From Rhodococcus qingshengii JCM 15477 (GTDB lineage Bacteria; Actinomycetota; Actinomycetes; Mycobacteriales; Mycobacteriaceae): a stretch of 64,000 nt of DNA. Location of the stretch: contig NZ_CP096563.1 in assembly GCF_023221595.1 (NCBI RefSeq), positions 4,459,001 through 4,523,000 of the forward strand, in the 5' to 3' direction. This document shows, one piece after another, positions 9,711 to 19,442 of this stretch. The notes under the pieces were generated by a model. The model was not told the DNA's origin and made no database searches. It saw nothing but the letters and a program-made list of their open reading frames with translations. Made by a program: the position numbers and the translations under genes. Numbering within the stretch: the stretch's first letter is position 1; each line of letters starts with the position of its first letter.

Positions 9711-10391
9711 TCACAGCGCGGATGGTCGCAAACTTTCTCCTGCCCGACGCGCGTCCATCGAGTGCGGAGGGAACAGCGTCACCAGCGCAGCCCCCAAGAG
9801 CGCCCCGGAAAGCACCGCGAATCCGTGTGCGTCGTCGACCGTCACCAATGTTGCGCCGCCGACGACAATCACGACCGTCAGAACAATCTCAGGCATTCGC
9901 GGGCGCACCAGAACGCCGATCCCCGCGGCCGCCGCTGCCAGAGCAAGCGTGGCACCGGAGTTGCCTGCGCCGGTCGACGGGAAGACTGCGGTGGTGAGCA
10001 AACCGAACAACAGTTGACCGAGCAGGAAGAGAGCCCAGCCACGTGCGGCGCCCCAGAGCCGAAACGCAAGCGGTGCAACCACGGCCAGCGTCGCGAGATT
10101 GGTGACAGTTCCTGCGGCCCCTCCGTCCTGAACGAGCACGGAGGTCAGAATGCGCCACCATTGCCCGTCACGAATCAACGCGGGATCACGACGAAACATC
10201 TCGAGCAGTCCCGGCATCGCCGCCTGCAAGATGGAAGGCACTGCAACCATCAGCCAGAGGAGAGCTGCCGAGAGTGGGAATTCTCCGAAAACTCGACGAC
10301 TTTTCAACCACACGAGCATCAGTGCAACCGAGGCAGCAACGACAGCAAAAATCAGTACCGCGTCCAAGCCGCCGGTCCCTGAGGTGGTCAC
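9711..10391 (-). CDS. Rhomboid-like membrane protein
   Basis: A 226-residue protein with about six hydrophobic segments. A GNSGAT motif sits at the start of one helix and DDAHGFAVLSGALLG in the last, matching the Ser and His positions of the rhomboid intramembrane protease dyad. The spacing and the WWRILTSVLVQ segment also fit rhomboids. Activity is not certain, because GNSG differs from the usual GxSG context. It precedes the acyl-CoA synthetase gene by 9 bp in the same direction. Confidence 0.68.
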   Translation of the reverse strand: MTTSGTGGLDAVLIFAVVAASVALMLVWLKSRRVFGEFPLSAALLWLMVAVPSILQAAMPGLLEMFRRDPALIRDGQWWRILTSVLVQDGGAAGTVTNLATLAVVAPLAFRLWGAARGWALFLLGQLLFGLLTTAVFPSTGAGNSGATLALAAAAAGIGVLVRPRMPEIVLTVVIVVGGATLVTVDDAHGFAVLSGALLGAALVTLFPPHSMDARRAGESLRPSAL

Positions 10392-10455
10392 AGCGCGACC
10401 TTACATCGGACCGATACCGACATCAGGGAACCTGACACCTGGGAAAGCACACGAT

Positions 10456-11559
10456 TCAGGCGGAGAGGCGCTTTGCTGCCGCGGCGATTCGTTCGTCTGT
10501 TGCAGTGAGCGCGATCCGCACGTGCTTGCTCCCGCTCGGTCCGTAGAACTCACCGGGGGCAATGAGGATCCCACGATCGGCGAACCAACTGACCGTCGCT
10601 CGACATTCCTCGCCGCGCGTCGCCCAGAGGTACAGACCTGCCTCGGAATTGTCGACGGTGAATCCGGCGCCTCGAACAGCTTCGATCAACACACTACGAC
10701 GCTCGCGGTACCGCTCGCGCTGGATGTTCTCGTGTTGGTCGTCGCCCAAGGCTGCGGTCATCGCCGCCTGGATCGGTAGCGGCAGGATCATGCCCGCATG
10801 CTTGCGCACCTCGAGCAGTTCCGTCACCAGAGCCGGATCACCGGTGACGAACCCGGCGCGATAGCTCGCGAGATTGGACGTCTTCGAAAGTGAGTGGACC
10901 GCAAGCAAACCGGTCAGATCACCGTCGTTGACACGAGGATCGAGAATGGAGAGCGCATCGGCTTCCCACGTCAATCCGAGGTAGCACTCGTCGGAGACGA
11001 CGATGGCGCCGCGCTCGCGCGCCCAGGCCACGACCTTCTGCAAGTGCTCGAGGCCGAGCACCTTGCCGGTGGGATTCGAGGGCGAGTTCACGAAGATCAT
11101 CGCCGCCGACTCGGGACCGAGCTTGTTCAAGCCGTCGGCGCGCAGGACGCGAGCACCTGCCAGTTTCGCTGCGACCTCGTATGTCGGGTACGCCAACTCC
11201 GGAATGACCACCAGATCGCCGGCTCCGAGACCGAGCAATTTCGGCAGCCACGCGATCATTTCCTTGGTACCGATGGCCGGCAGCACCGCTGCCGGATCGA
11301 CGTCGGGAATGTTGTAGCGGCGATCCAGTGACTCCGCCACGGCCTCGCGAAGCGCGAGCGTGCCATGAGTCGTCGGGTATCCGGGCACCTCGGCAACAGA
11401 GGCCAGAGCCTCCTGAATCACCGGGTCCACCGGATCCACCGGCGTCCCCACGGACAGGTTCACGATGCCGTCGGGATGAGAGTGCGCCTTCGCCGTGACA
11501 TCGGCGAGCGAATCCCACGGAAAATCAGGAAGCCCAGCGGCCACCGGAGTACGAGACAA
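10456..11559 (-). CDS. dapC: N-succinyldiaminopimelate aminotransferase
   Basis: A PLP-dependent class I/II aminotransferase of 367 residues that converts N-succinyl-2-amino-6-ketopimelate to succinyl-DAP, the step between DapD and DapE. The PLP lysine is in SLSKTSNLASYRAG, and NSPSNPTG and the C-terminal KHVRIAL (substrate Arg) are present. The start is a TTG at 11559, 5 bp after the ferredoxin stop, with GAGGAA overlapping the end of the ferredoxin gene as the likely ribosome binding site. The ferredoxin-dapC order is the one found in mycobacteria. Confidence 0.92.
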   Translation of the reverse strand: MSRTPVAAGLPDFPWDSLADVTAKAHSHPDGIVNLSVGTPVDPVDPVIQEALASVAEVPGYPTTHGTLALREAVAESLDRRYNIPDVDPAAVLPAIGTKEMIAWLPKLLGLGAGDLVVIPELAYPTYEVAAKLAGARVLRADGLNKLGPESAAMIFVNSPSNPTGKVLGLEHLQKVVAWARERGAIVVSDECYLGLTWEADALSILDPRVNDGDLTGLLAVHSLSKTSNLASYRAGFVTGDPALVTELLEVRKHAGMILPLPIQAAMTAALGDDQHENIQRERYRERRSVLIEAVRGAGFTVDNSEAGLYLWATRGEECRATVSWFADRGILIAPGEFYGPSGSKHVRIALTATDERIAAAAKRLSA

Positions 11560-11564
11560 GATCT

Positions 11565-11888
11565 CTATTCCTCACCCATGGGAGGCAGCGCCTTGATGAA
11601 CGGCGTGTCGTAGTCGACCTTGCCGAGCTTGGCCGCTCCACCCGGTGAGCCGAGATCGTCGAAGAAATCGACGTTGGTGCTGATGTACGCGTTCCACTGG
11701 TCCGGGACGTCGTCTTCGTAGAAGATGGCTTCGACGGGACAGACAGGCTCACACGCGCCGCAGTCGACACACTCGTCGGGGTGGATGTAAAGCATGCGTC
11801 CACCCTCGTAGATGCAGTCGACAGGGCATTCTTCGATGCACGCCTTGTCCATCACATCTACACACGGTTCAGCAATCGTGTAGGTCAC
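11565..11888 (-). CDS. fdxC: Ferredoxin, 7Fe-type
   Basis: A 107-residue electron carrier. The N-terminal half carries two cysteine clusters, C-x7-C-x3-CP beginning at [16 protein letters not shown] and the second C-x2-C-x2-C-x3-CP in [13 protein letters not shown], as in 3Fe-4S/4Fe-4S ferredoxins such as M. tuberculosis FdxC. The start is GTG at 11888, which gives the usual [10 protein letters not shown]-terminus; the longer frame to 11942 is not needed. First gene of a two-gene unit with dapC. Confidence 0.93.
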   Translation of the reverse strand: MTYTIAEPCVDVMDKACIEECPVDCIYEGGRMLYIHPDECVDCGACEPVCPVEAIFYEDDVPDQWNAYISTNVDFFDDLGSPGGAAKLGKVDYDTPFIKALPPMGEE

Positions 11889-12033
11889 TGCCGATCTCCC
11901 TGCCTTCCTGTCGTGCATCGCCGCCGCAACACGCAGTTGCAAGGGGCCGAAAATCCGATACGACTCTCACGTACCGCGGGAACAGCCTATTATCCCCCTG
12001 CCGACCGACTCTGAGCAGGCGGGGTAACACATT

Positions 12034-12792
12034 TCAGCCTACTGCGGTGAAGTTCCTCGACCGAATCGCGATCCACTTCTCCCCCAGAGCGGCCGCGCGT
12101 ACCAGTGCGCCCCGCTCACCGAGGTAATCCGCCACGACGCCGACCACCGGAATCTTGCCGATGATCTCGTACGGTTTTGTCCGCGACGGCCGCTTGTGCA
12201 ACTCGTCCGTGATGGCACGAAAAGTCTTGGACGTGCGCCACAACGTTCCGATGAGCGCGAACGGGCGCCAGGTCTCGTCGGCGCCGCCGGCTGATTTCTC
12301 GGCGAAGTCTTCTCCGGTGAGAAGCTCTCGAGACTTCGTCTCACGCCGGCACAGCACCGACGCCAGGAGGTCCACCTGCTGATCCCGTTCGGTCACTCCG
12401 TGTTCACGGGCAACCGCAACGAGCACAACGGCCTGATTCGCGAAGGCCAGCAGGTCCTGGATCGGCAACCGATTGAGGAGGACGCCGAAGATGCCGGGAA
12501 ACGCGACGGCGACGGTGTTGAGTGCACCCAACCGGGTCGTCCACCACTTCGAGCGCTGCTCGTCGGTCATCACCGACCACGCCGCCGTCCCGGGGAACTT
12601 GACGACGTCGAGGACCCAAGCGGCCGCGTCCAACACCATCGCAGCAGCGTTTCGCTCGGGATCGGTCGGCTCGAACGTCCGACGTTTGATACCGAGCGGA
12701 TCGCTGTAGGCGAGGTCGAGAACCGGGTTGATCCCCCACACCGCTCGATCGAGAACCTCGACGACCTTGCGGTCCCCCAGTACGTCAGCCAT
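12034..12792 (-). CDS. Conserved protein of unknown function coupled to fbiC
   Basis: A 252-residue protein beginning [10 protein letters not shown] do not recognise a family. It is mixed hydrophilic with two moderately hydrophobic stretches (around LGALNTVAVAFPGIFGVLL and IIGKIPVVGVVADYL) that may be membrane-associated helices. The ATG at 12792 shares an ATGA with the fbiC stop, so expression should be coupled to F420 synthesis. A larger frame to 13305 runs through fbiC in antisense register and is discounted. Confidence 0.75.
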   Translation of the reverse strand: MADVLGDRKVVEVLDRAVWGINPVLDLAYSDPLGIKRRTFEPTDPERNAAAMVLDAAAWVLDVVKFPGTAAWSVMTDEQRSKWWTTRLGALNTVAVAFPGIFGVLLNRLPIQDLLAFANQAVVLVAVAREHGVTERDQQVDLLASVLCRRETKSRELLTGEDFAEKSAGGADETWRPFALIGTLWRTSKTFRAITDELHKRPSRTKPYEIIGKIPVVGVVADYLGERGALVRAAALGEKWIAIRSRNFTAVG

Positions 12793-15386
12793 CAGGCAAT
12801 CGCTCCTTCGCGTCGTGCATGTGTGGTGGTTCGTTCGCGTGCCGGACGTCCGATTCCCTCGGCGATGGCGCGCAGTTCTGCGACGGTCTTCTCGGAACCG
12901 TGTTCGGAGCCGGCCATCCGCGAGATCGTCTCTTCCATCAGCGTTCCGCCGAGGTCGTTGGCGCCGCCGTTGAGCATCATCTGCGTTCCGGTGATGCCAA
13001 GTTTGACCCAGCTGGTCTGGATATTGGGTATGCGGCCGTGCAGCATGATGCGTGCCAACGCGTGCGCAGCGCGGTTGTCCCGATTGGTCGGCCCTGGCCG
13101 TGAAGCGCCCGCCAGGTACAGGGGCGCGCTCTGGTGAACGAACGGCAGCAGCACGAACTCCGTGAATCCGCCTGTACGGTCCTGGATTCCGCGAAGAACG
13201 TTCAGGTGCCCGACCCAATGGTGCGGCTGATCGACATGCCCGTACATCATCGTCGAACTCGACCGCAGCCCCACCTCGTGGGCCGTGGTGACCACTTCGA
13301 TCCATTCCGCCGTCGGCAGTTTGCCCTTGGTGAGGATCCAGCGCACCTCGTCGTCGAGGATCTCCGCTGCCGTACCGGGAATGGTGTCCAGGCCCGCCTC
13401 ACGAAGGGCCGTCAGCCAATCCCTGATGCTCTCACCACTGCGCGATGCACCGTTCACGATCTCCATCGGAGAGAACGCGTGGACGTGCATCGACGGCACG
13501 CGCTTCTTGACGGCCCGGACCAGGTCGGCGTAACCGGTGACGGGAAGTTCCGGATCGATACCGCCCTGCATGCACACCTCGGTTGCGCCGGCGACGTGCG
13601 CTTCCCACGCACGGTCGGCGACCTGCTCTGCCGACAGCGTGAACGCGTCGGCGTCACCCTTGCGCTGCGCGAACGCACAGAATCGGCAGCCCGTGTAGCA
13701 GATGTTGGTGAAGTTGATGTTCCGGTTCACCACGTAGGTGACGTCCTCGCCGACGGCATCCTTGCGCAGCGCATCCGCCAGTGCCACAACGGCTTCCAGG
13801 CCCGGGCCCTCCGCCGTGGCGAGGGCCAGGTACTCGTCGTCGGAACATCCGGCCGGGTCGCGTTCGGCACTGCGGAGCGCAGCCAGCAGATCGGTGTCGA
13901 CGCGAATCGGAGCACTGAGCTCGAGAACCTGTTCGCGCACGGTCTCCCAGTCGCCGAACGCACTGCCCAGGTCACTGCGGGTCTCGGTGTTGCGCCCGTC
14001 CGTGTCGATCTCGGTATTGAGATCGACGCGTCCGCTCGATTCCCACGACTCGTCCGGTTCCTGCCACGGCCGACCCACCGGCTTGGTGTCGGGCAAGGCG
14101 AGACCGGTCTTGGGATCCGCCAGCGCCTGCACGTGACCCGCAATACGCGGATCGATCCACGGAGCCCCGGCCAGGACATATGCCGGCTGAGCCGCAGTGC
14201 GTTCGGTCAGCGTGAAGCCGCCCTCGGCGCTGATCTCGGCCAAGGTCTCGAGATTCGGCCAGGGACGCTCGGGGTTGACGTGATCGGGGGTCAACGGTGA
14301 TACCCCGCCCCAGTCGTCGACGCCGGCGCCGAGCAGCGCGAGGCACTCGCTGTTCGAGACGAGATTCGGCGGACTCTGAATCCGCATCGTCGGCCCGAGC
14401 AACAGGCGTGCGACGGCGATGGCCGCGAGAAACTCGTCGAGTCCCGCATCAGGCGTATTGCGCATCGCGGTATCAGGCTTGGCCAGGAAGTTCTGAATGA
14501 TCACTTCCTGGATGTGGCCGAACGCCTTCTGCGACTTGCGTATCGCCATGATCGACTCGGCACGTTCGAGGAAGTTCTCCCCGATGCCCACAAGAATTCC
14601 CGTGGTGAAGGGGATGTTCAGTCGGCCTGCGTCGGTCAGGGTGCGTAGCCGAACCGCCGGGTCCTTGTCCGGGCTGCCGTAGTGGCACTCACCCTTGTCG
14701 GTGAACAGCCGGGTAGCGGTCGTCTCGAGCATCATGCCCATCGACGGCGCAACGGGCTTGAGCCGCGAGAGTTCCTGCCAGCTCATCACACCGGGATTGA
14801 GGTGTGGGAGCAGGCCTGTCTCCTCGAGTACCCGGATCGACATCGCTCGCACGTAGTCGAGGGTGGAGTCGTAGCCGCGTTCGTCCAGCCATTGCTTGGC
14901 TTCCGGCCAGCGAGCCTCGGGGCGATCCCCCAGCGTGAACAACGCTTCCTTGCAGCCCAATTCGGCGCCTGCCCTGGCAATGTCCAAAACCTCGTCCGGT
15001 TCCAGGAACATGCCGTGCCCAGCGGCACGCAGCTTCCCCGGCACCGTGACGAATGTGCAGTAGTGGCACTTGTCCTGGCACAGACGGGTCAGCGGAATGA
15101 AAACTTTTCGCGAATACGTCACGGTGTTCGGCCGACCCGCTGCCAGCAGACCGGCATCGCGAACCTTGGCCGCCGAAGAACACAGATCGGTCAGATCGGT
15201 TCCCCGTGCCTGCAGCAGCGTTGCCGCCTCGTCGACGTTCAGGGTCGCTCCGTCGCGTGCACGACGGAGAACTCGCCGCATCGCCGACGCTGACGGGCCG
15301 GGCGACGGACTGGACGAGGCGGACGCGGAAATACCTGGCATCGGAAGCATGGTGGGTTTGCCGGAGTCATCACCAGTTCGGTTCAC
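12792..15386 (-). CDS. fbiC: FO synthase (F420 precursor), fused CofG-CofH
   Basis: An 864-residue bifunctional radical-SAM enzyme that joins 5-amino-6-ribitylamino-uracil and tyrosine to make FO, the chromophore of coenzyme F420. Two radical-SAM modules each have an intact C-x3-C-x2-C cluster: CQDKCHYC at about residues 103-110 and CYTGCRFC in the second half. The length is close to mycobacterial FbiC. GTG at 15386 is the longest start; in-frame ATGs at 15350 and 15341 would remove a Ser/Pro-rich leader of low complexity and are possible. The next gene downstream overlaps by 4 bp. Confidence 0.93.
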   Translation of the reverse strand: MNRTGDDSGKPTMLPMPGISASASSSPSPGPSASAMRRVLRRARDGATLNVDEAATLLQARGTDLTDLCSSAAKVRDAGLLAAGRPNTVTYSRKVFIPLTRLCQDKCHYCTFVTVPGKLRAAGHGMFLEPDEVLDIARAGAELGCKEALFTLGDRPEARWPEAKQWLDERGYDSTLDYVRAMSIRVLEETGLLPHLNPGVMSWQELSRLKPVAPSMGMMLETTATRLFTDKGECHYGSPDKDPAVRLRTLTDAGRLNIPFTTGILVGIGENFLERAESIMAIRKSQKAFGHIQEVIIQNFLAKPDTAMRNTPDAGLDEFLAAIAVARLLLGPTMRIQSPPNLVSNSECLALLGAGVDDWGGVSPLTPDHVNPERPWPNLETLAEISAEGGFTLTERTAAQPAYVLAGAPWIDPRIAGHVQALADPKTGLALPDTKPVGRPWQEPDESWESSGRVDLNTEIDTDGRNTETRSDLGSAFGDWETVREQVLELSAPIRVDTDLLAALRSAERDPAGCSDDEYLALATAEGPGLEAVVALADALRKDAVGEDVTYVVNRNINFTNICYTGCRFCAFAQRKGDADAFTLSAEQVADRAWEAHVAGATEVCMQGGIDPELPVTGYADLVRAVKKRVPSMHVHAFSPMEIVNGASRSGESIRDWLTALREAGLDTIPGTAAEILDDEVRWILTKGKLPTAEWIEVVTTAHEVGLRSSSTMMYGHVDQPHHWVGHLNVLRGIQDRTGGFTEFVLLPFVHQSAPLYLAGASRPGPTNRDNRAAHALARIMLHGRIPNIQTSWVKLGITGTQMMLNGGANDLGGTLMEETISRMAGSEHGSEKTVAELRAIAEGIGRPARERTTTHARREGAIA

Positions 15387-15468
15387 CTAGCGATCATGCG
15401 CCATGTGGGACGACTAGTGCCACCCGGTGCCAGAAGTAGGAGGCCTCACCGCCCCGACACCGCCTCGA

Positions 15469-15657
15469 TCACGACGGCCGGTAGTCGTCGTCGACCGCAA
15501 CCTCGACTCGTTGATCCACCACGTCAGCCACTGGCGCGTCGAGCGGAATGTCGGTCAGATCGGGTTCTTCAGGGGCGTTCGGATCTACGGGTGTCGATTG
15601 TTCGAGCGCATCTGATTCCGGAGCCTCCGGGTCGAATGTCGCATCTTGTTCGGTCAT
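15469..15657 (-). CDS. Small acidic protein
   Basis: A 62-residue, strongly acidic and proline-rich product starting MTEQDATFDPEAPE, with no hydrophobic segment and so probably cytoplasmic and disordered. ATG at 15657 (or the adjacent GTG at 15660) has GGGAG 5-8 bp upstream. It lies between fbiC and the PH-domain genes, transcribed towards fbiC. Family and function not recognised; called real on ribosome binding site and composition. Confidence 0.55.
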   Translation of the reverse strand: MTEQDATFDPEAPESDALEQSTPVDPNAPEEPDLTDIPLDAPVADVVDQRVEVAVDDDYRPS

Positions 15658-15739
15658 CACGTGCTCCCTTCGCGGTCGCCACACTCCACGATAGGGCCGA
15701 TGTCGACAGATCGCCCCTCACTCGACCAAAGTAGTGCCC

Positions 15740-16243
15740 ATGACTGCGCCGCAACCGCTGACCATGGCCGACCCGTTATGGCGACCCAGCACCAAAGCCC
15801 CGAGGCTGTGGGCAATCACTGCCTCACTGTTCTGGGTACCCGTCATCGTCGCCGAAATCGTCTGTGCCGTCTTGGTACCCGGAATCCCGTCCTGGGTGGT
15901 CGGCACCGTATTCGCAGTCACCGTACTCTTCGCTGCCACCTACATTCTGATGGTCCCGGCGTGGCGGTATCGGGTCCACCGATGGGAGATCAGTGACACC
16001 GCGGTATACACCCGCACCGGCTGGTTCACCCAGGAGCGACGCATCGCACCGATCTCGCGCGTGCAGACCGTGGACACCGAGCGCGGACCGATCGACCGCA
16101 TGTTGGGTCTGGCAACCGTCACGGTCACGACAGCGTCGTCGGCCGGGGCCGTGAAGATCTCCGCACTCGACCAGGAGGTCGCCGACCGCACGGTGGCTCA
16201 ACTGACGGAGATCGCGGGTACCAACGTGGGAGACGCGACGTGA
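15740..16243 (+). CDS. PH-domain membrane protein, YdbS type
   Basis: A 167-residue protein with two adjacent transmembrane helices (residues about 27-70) followed by a bacterial PH domain (bPH2/DUF304), seen in the RYRVHRWEISDTAVYTRTGW and RVQTVDTERGPIDRMLGL segments. GTG at 15734 is an alternative start. Its stop shares bases with the GTG of the next gene (GTGA), so the two form a coupled pair, like ydbS-ydbT of Bacillus. Role in the envelope is not defined. Confidence 0.82.
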   Translation: MTAPQPLTMADPLWRPSTKAPRLWAITASLFWVPVIVAEIVCAVLVPGIPSWVVGTVFAVTVLFAATYILMVPAWRYRVHRWEISDTAVYTRTGWFTQERRIAPISRVQTVDTERGPIDRMLGLATVTVTTASSAGAVKISALDQEVADRTVAQLTEIAGTNVGDAT

Positions 16244-17811
16244 ACGAGAAACAGTTGGGCGACCCGACCGCGATCGAGATCCCGGTAGAGGCGGAAACGG
16301 CAGCTGCCGAGGCCGCGGAAGAGGAACAGCCCTGGCTCCGCCTCGACCGACGCATGCTTCTGGTCCACCCCGTCAACGAAGTCGTCAAACTGCTCCCGGT
16401 CCTACTCGTCTCCGTAGTTCTCGGCAGCCAATCCGGAAACCACTGGTGGGGACTCGGCGTCGTCACTCTGCTCGTCATCTTCGGTTTGTTGCGGTATTTC
16501 ACCACCACGTACCGAATCGGACCCGTCCACGTTCAACTGCGCACCGGGGTCTTCCAGAAAAAGCTGCTCTCCGTCCCGCGTAGCCGCATCCGATCCGTCG
16601 ACGTCGAGGCCGGGGTCATGCACCGGTTGCTCGGACTGTCGATCGTGCGCATCGGTACCGGCCAGCGCGCCGGGAGCGGCCACGATTCGAACAAGTTCGA
16701 GCTCAACGCCCTGTCGACCGCCCTGGTTCCGGACCTACGCGCCGCACTGTTGGCCGGCGCCCAGCAAGCACGGCGACTGGAAACCCCGGGCACGCCGGTC
16801 GAAAGCATCACCGAACCGGTCGACACCGAAATCGGTCACTGGGAACCGAGTTGGGTTCGCTACGCCCCCTTTTCGTTCACCGGAATCGCCATCATCGCAG
16901 CCATCATCGGCATCTCGTTCCAATACGGCATCGGCACTGCCGTCGCGAAATCCTCGGCAGTGAGCGACAGCTTCGACTCACTCGAGAGCCTCGGCATCGC
17001 ACTGATGGTCGTCATCGCACTCGTCGTGCTGCTGGTGCTGTCGAGTGCACTCGCCTGCGTCCAGTACCTGATCGCGTTCGGCAACATGAAACTCACCGAC
17101 AACGGCCGCATCCTGCATGTCAGTCACGGCCTGTTGAAGACTCGGCAAACCACACTCGACCGCGCCCGCCTCCGCGGCACGACGCTCAAGGAACCGCTCC
17201 TGCTGCGATTGGCCCGCGGCGCGCGGCTCGACGCCATCATGACCGGGGTCAGCGCCGAGAAGAAGGAATCTTCGCTACTGCTCCCGCAGGGACCGCGCAG
17301 GGAAGCCGAGCGAGTGATGGCCACCGTGATCGGTGACTCACGCCAGGCGTCCGCCCCGCTGATCCCGCACGGCCCGGCCGCGCGGCGTCGCCGGTACACC
17401 CGAGCACTGTTCCTCGCCGCGGTGGCGTTCCTGGTCTGTGTGGCGTGCGCGGCTTCTGGACTCGATGTACCGATCTACGCGTGGTTCGGGGTCGCCGTAC
17501 TCGCCATCGGTGGCACCGCCCTCGCCTACGACCGATACAAGGGCCTCGGCCACGCAGTACTACCCGGATGGTTGATCACCCGAAACGGCTCGCTCGATCG
17601 CCAGCGTCACAGTCTCGAATCCGAAGGTGTCATCGGATGGACGGTGCGCGAGACGTTCTTCCAACGACGCGCGGGAGTGGCAACCGTCGTCGCCGCGACG
17701 CCCGCCGGCACCGGAAGCTACGAGGTGATCGATCTCCCCGCCGAGAACGCGTGGGAATTGATCGAAGCCGTCACTCCGGGCGGTGGCGACGTGTGGGCAG
17801 GTCGTCGATGA
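16240..17811 (+). CDS. PH-domain membrane protein, YdbT type
   Basis: A 523-residue partner of the preceding gene with about six transmembrane helices in pairs and three bPH2-type repeats. The first repeat is near residues 90-190 (TTYRIGPVHVQLRTGVFQ, VPRSRIRSVDVEAGVMHRLL), the second follows NGRILHVSHGLLKTRQTT and the third lies near the C-terminus. An acidic N-terminal tail (EAETAAAEAAEEEQ) precedes TM1. GTG start at 16240 overlaps the upstream stop. The 3' end overlaps the convergent HemD-like gene by 41 bp. Confidence 0.82.
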   Translation: MNEKQLGDPTAIEIPVEAETAAAEAAEEEQPWLRLDRRMLLVHPVNEVVKLLPVLLVSVVLGSQSGNHWWGLGVVTLLVIFGLLRYFTTTYRIGPVHVQLRTGVFQKKLLSVPRSRIRSVDVEAGVMHRLLGLSIVRIGTGQRAGSGHDSNKFELNALSTALVPDLRAALLAGAQQARRLETPGTPVESITEPVDTEIGHWEPSWVRYAPFSFTGIAIIAAIIGISFQYGIGTAVAKSSAVSDSFDSLESLGIALMVVIALVVLLVLSSALACVQYLIAFGNMKLTDNGRILHVSHGLLKTRQTTLDRARLRGTTLKEPLLLRLARGARLDAIMTGVSAEKKESSLLLPQGPRREAERVMATVIGDSRQASAPLIPHGPAARRRRYTRALFLAAVAFLVCVACAASGLDVPIYAWFGVAVLAIGGTALAYDRYKGLGHAVLPGWLITRNGSLDRQRHSLESEGVIGWTVRETFFQRRAGVATVVAATPAGTGSYEVIDLPAENAWELIEAVTPGGGDVWAGRR

Positions 17812-18616
17812 TGAGCCTCGCCAGCGAACCGAGACGCGATCGCTCGGGCTGGATGGTCGGAACACCGAGGAGTTCCAGCGGAGCGGCCGTGACCGGTCCG
17901 ACGCAGTAGGTCGGTACCGGTCCGCGCATCGCTGCGACGAACCGCTCCAACTCGCCCATTTCTTTTGCCGTGCTGAGCATCGAGGAGACCGCGGGGGCAC
18001 TGGTGAAGGTCAGCGCGTCGATCGCACCGGAACGAACTGCAGCGACCAACGCGCGGACCGGCGACTGATCCGGCGGCCGGATCCACCGATAGACCGATAC
18101 CGGAGTGACAACCGCGCCGATGTCGGCGAGGGAGGCGCTCAGGTCCGTCAACGGCTCCCATTCGGTGATGGTGCCGTGCAACTGGACTGCGATGCGCAAG
18201 CCTGCCACTCCCTCGCTTCCGAGATGTGCCAGAACTTCCTCGGACGACTCACCCGAAGGCGACCATTCCTCGCGCAGTCCGGCGCCTCGGATGGCGCCCG
18301 TCGCCTTCGGGCCGCGGGCGATGATGCGCGTGTGGGCGAGAGCCCCGAGGAACTCGTCGGTCAAACCCCACGAGGCGACGGCGTCGAGCCAACCCCTGAA
18401 GCCGATCCCGGTACTGATCACGACCAATTCCGGAGGATCGGCAATCAAAGCGGACGTCTGAGTCCTCAGGTCTCGATCGTCCACCAACGGCAGCACATGG
18501 ATCACCGGTGTCCGCACGATCTCCGCGCCTCGACGTTCGAGGAGCGTCGCAAATTCTTCGACACGCCGTTCTGCGGTCAAGGCGATAGTCGCACCCGCCA
18601 AATCATGTTCAGCCAC
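17771..18616 (-). CDS. Uroporphyrinogen-III synthase (HemD-like)
   Basis: A 281-residue two-lobed protein of the HemD fold, which cyclises and inverts ring D of hydroxymethylbilane in haem and corrin synthesis. Family features are the N-terminal TIALTAERRVEEFATLLERRG, the mid-chain VVISTGIGFRGW and the later ALTFTSAPAVSSML and YCVGPVTAAPL segments. HemD proteins diverge strongly, so the call rests on this pattern. No DNA-binding extension is present, unlike the M. tuberculosis Rv0260c type. It is not next to other haem genes and may be a paralogue with a specialised role. Confidence 0.72.
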   Translation of the reverse strand: MAEHDLAGATIALTAERRVEEFATLLERRGAEIVRTPVIHVLPLVDDRDLRTQTSALIADPPELVVISTGIGFRGWLDAVASWGLTDEFLGALAHTRIIARGPKATGAIRGAGLREEWSPSGESSEEVLAHLGSEGVAGLRIAVQLHGTITEWEPLTDLSASLADIGAVVTPVSVYRWIRPPDQSPVRALVAAVRSGAIDALTFTSAPAVSSMLSTAKEMGELERFVAAMRGPVPTYCVGPVTAAPLELLGVPTIQPERSRLGSLARLIIDDLPTRRHRPE

Positions 18617-18667
18617 AGGCTGAGTGTCCCTTATGCACGGGTCAGTTTCCTACGCGCGCGCCGAGAA

Positions 18668-19084
18668 CTATTGCGAGCTGAGGGTGGCGAGTCTGTTGAT
18701 CGCCACCTTGAAGAGGAAAACGGCGGCCGGAGCGATCGCACCGACCAGCAGCAGGAAGGTCAGAGGGGACGAAAGCACGAGTACGTCGCCGCCGGGGCCG
18801 CCCACCATGCACACCAAGAACCCGACGATCCAACCGGCGAGCGGCAATGCGGCCCTACCCGGCGTCGTAACCGTGCGGGCGGCGATCACCAATACGAGGT
18901 TCGCGGTCGCGGCTACGAGAATGCTGATGGGAAATGCCGTCGTACCGAGATGAGTCGGCAAGAACAGGACGGACAACACCGCGCACAAGAATCCGTCGAA
19001 AATCAGGACGCCGAGGATGACAGGGTCGAGCCACGACAGCGACGTTCCTGTCGAGGCGTCCGTGTTGTTCTCGACGGTCGTCAT
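18668..19084 (-). CDS. Conserved four-helix membrane protein
   Basis: A 138-residue protein with a polar N-terminus (MTTVENNTDASTG) and four hydrophobic segments that fill the rest. Small, unrecognised integral membrane protein. It lies downstream of a 52-codon gene and mshB in the same direction, but a strong hairpin at 19115-19157 separates it from them, so it may have its own promoter. Confidence 0.7.
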   Translation of the reverse strand: MTTVENNTDASTGTSLSWLDPVILGVLIFDGFLCAVLSVLFLPTHLGTTAFPISILVAATANLVLVIAARTVTTPGRAALPLAGWIVGFLVCMVGGPGGDVLVLSSPLTFLLLVGAIAPAAVFLFKVAINRLATLSSQ

Positions 19085-19114
19085 GGTTTTGATAGTGGTC
19101 TATCGGTCGTCATC

Positions 19115-19157
19115 GCGCGAGCGCGGGGTCCCTCCCGACAAGCACCCCGGCTCGCGC
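19115..19157. terminator. Strong hairpin downstream of the 52-residue ORF
   Basis: GCGCGAGC (19115-19122) pairs with GCTCGCGC (19150-19157), extended by a CGGGG/CCCCG pair. There is no clear T-run, so it is either a weak intrinsic terminator for the mshB-side transcript or an RNA structure in the leader of the next gene. Confidence 0.45.
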
Positions 19158-19176
19158 CCGAAAAGCACGAAGCTGA

Positions 19177-19335
19177 TCAGGGAACCGGCGGGAACCCGAG
19201 CAGAGTCAGCAAATGACTCTGCTGATCTGCGAATGCGTAGAGCGACCCGTAATACAAGTCGTGGTAATAACCAGCCATCGGACGCAACGAATCGACGAAG
19301 GCGACGATCTGGTTTTGCAGGTCCCAGTTGTACAT
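19177..19335 (-). CDS. Small 52-residue aromatic-rich protein
   Basis: ATG at 19335 opens a 52-codon frame ending TGA at 19177-19179. The product starts MYNWDLQNQIVAFVDSLRP and ends LTLLGFPPVP, with a tyrosine cluster (GYYHDLYYG) in the middle. GGGGG lies 8 bp upstream of the ATG. It sits between mshB and the membrane protein, same strand, and is followed by a hairpin. The amphipathic character suggests an envelope-associated peptide; no family recognised. Confidence 0.55.
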   Translation of the reverse strand: MYNWDLQNQIVAFVDSLRPMAGYYHDLYYGSLYAFADQQSHLLTLLGFPPVP

Positions 19336-19442
19336 TTCTTCAGCCCCCAGGCTTTGCTGTTACCGAAAGGACCACCCATCCGGTGACACGCATCACACAC
19401 CACTACGGCGTCGATCGCAATGCCTGTGAGCCGACGCCCAGG

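Noticed and set aside
12793..13305. N-terminal extension of the protein downstream of fbiC
   Set aside because: Arg-rich sequence antisense-like in character and inside fbiC; ATG at 12792 with ATGA overlap is far better.
13134..14300. 388-codon plus frame opposite fbiC
   Set aside because: Shadow of the radical-SAM gene; no homology motif.
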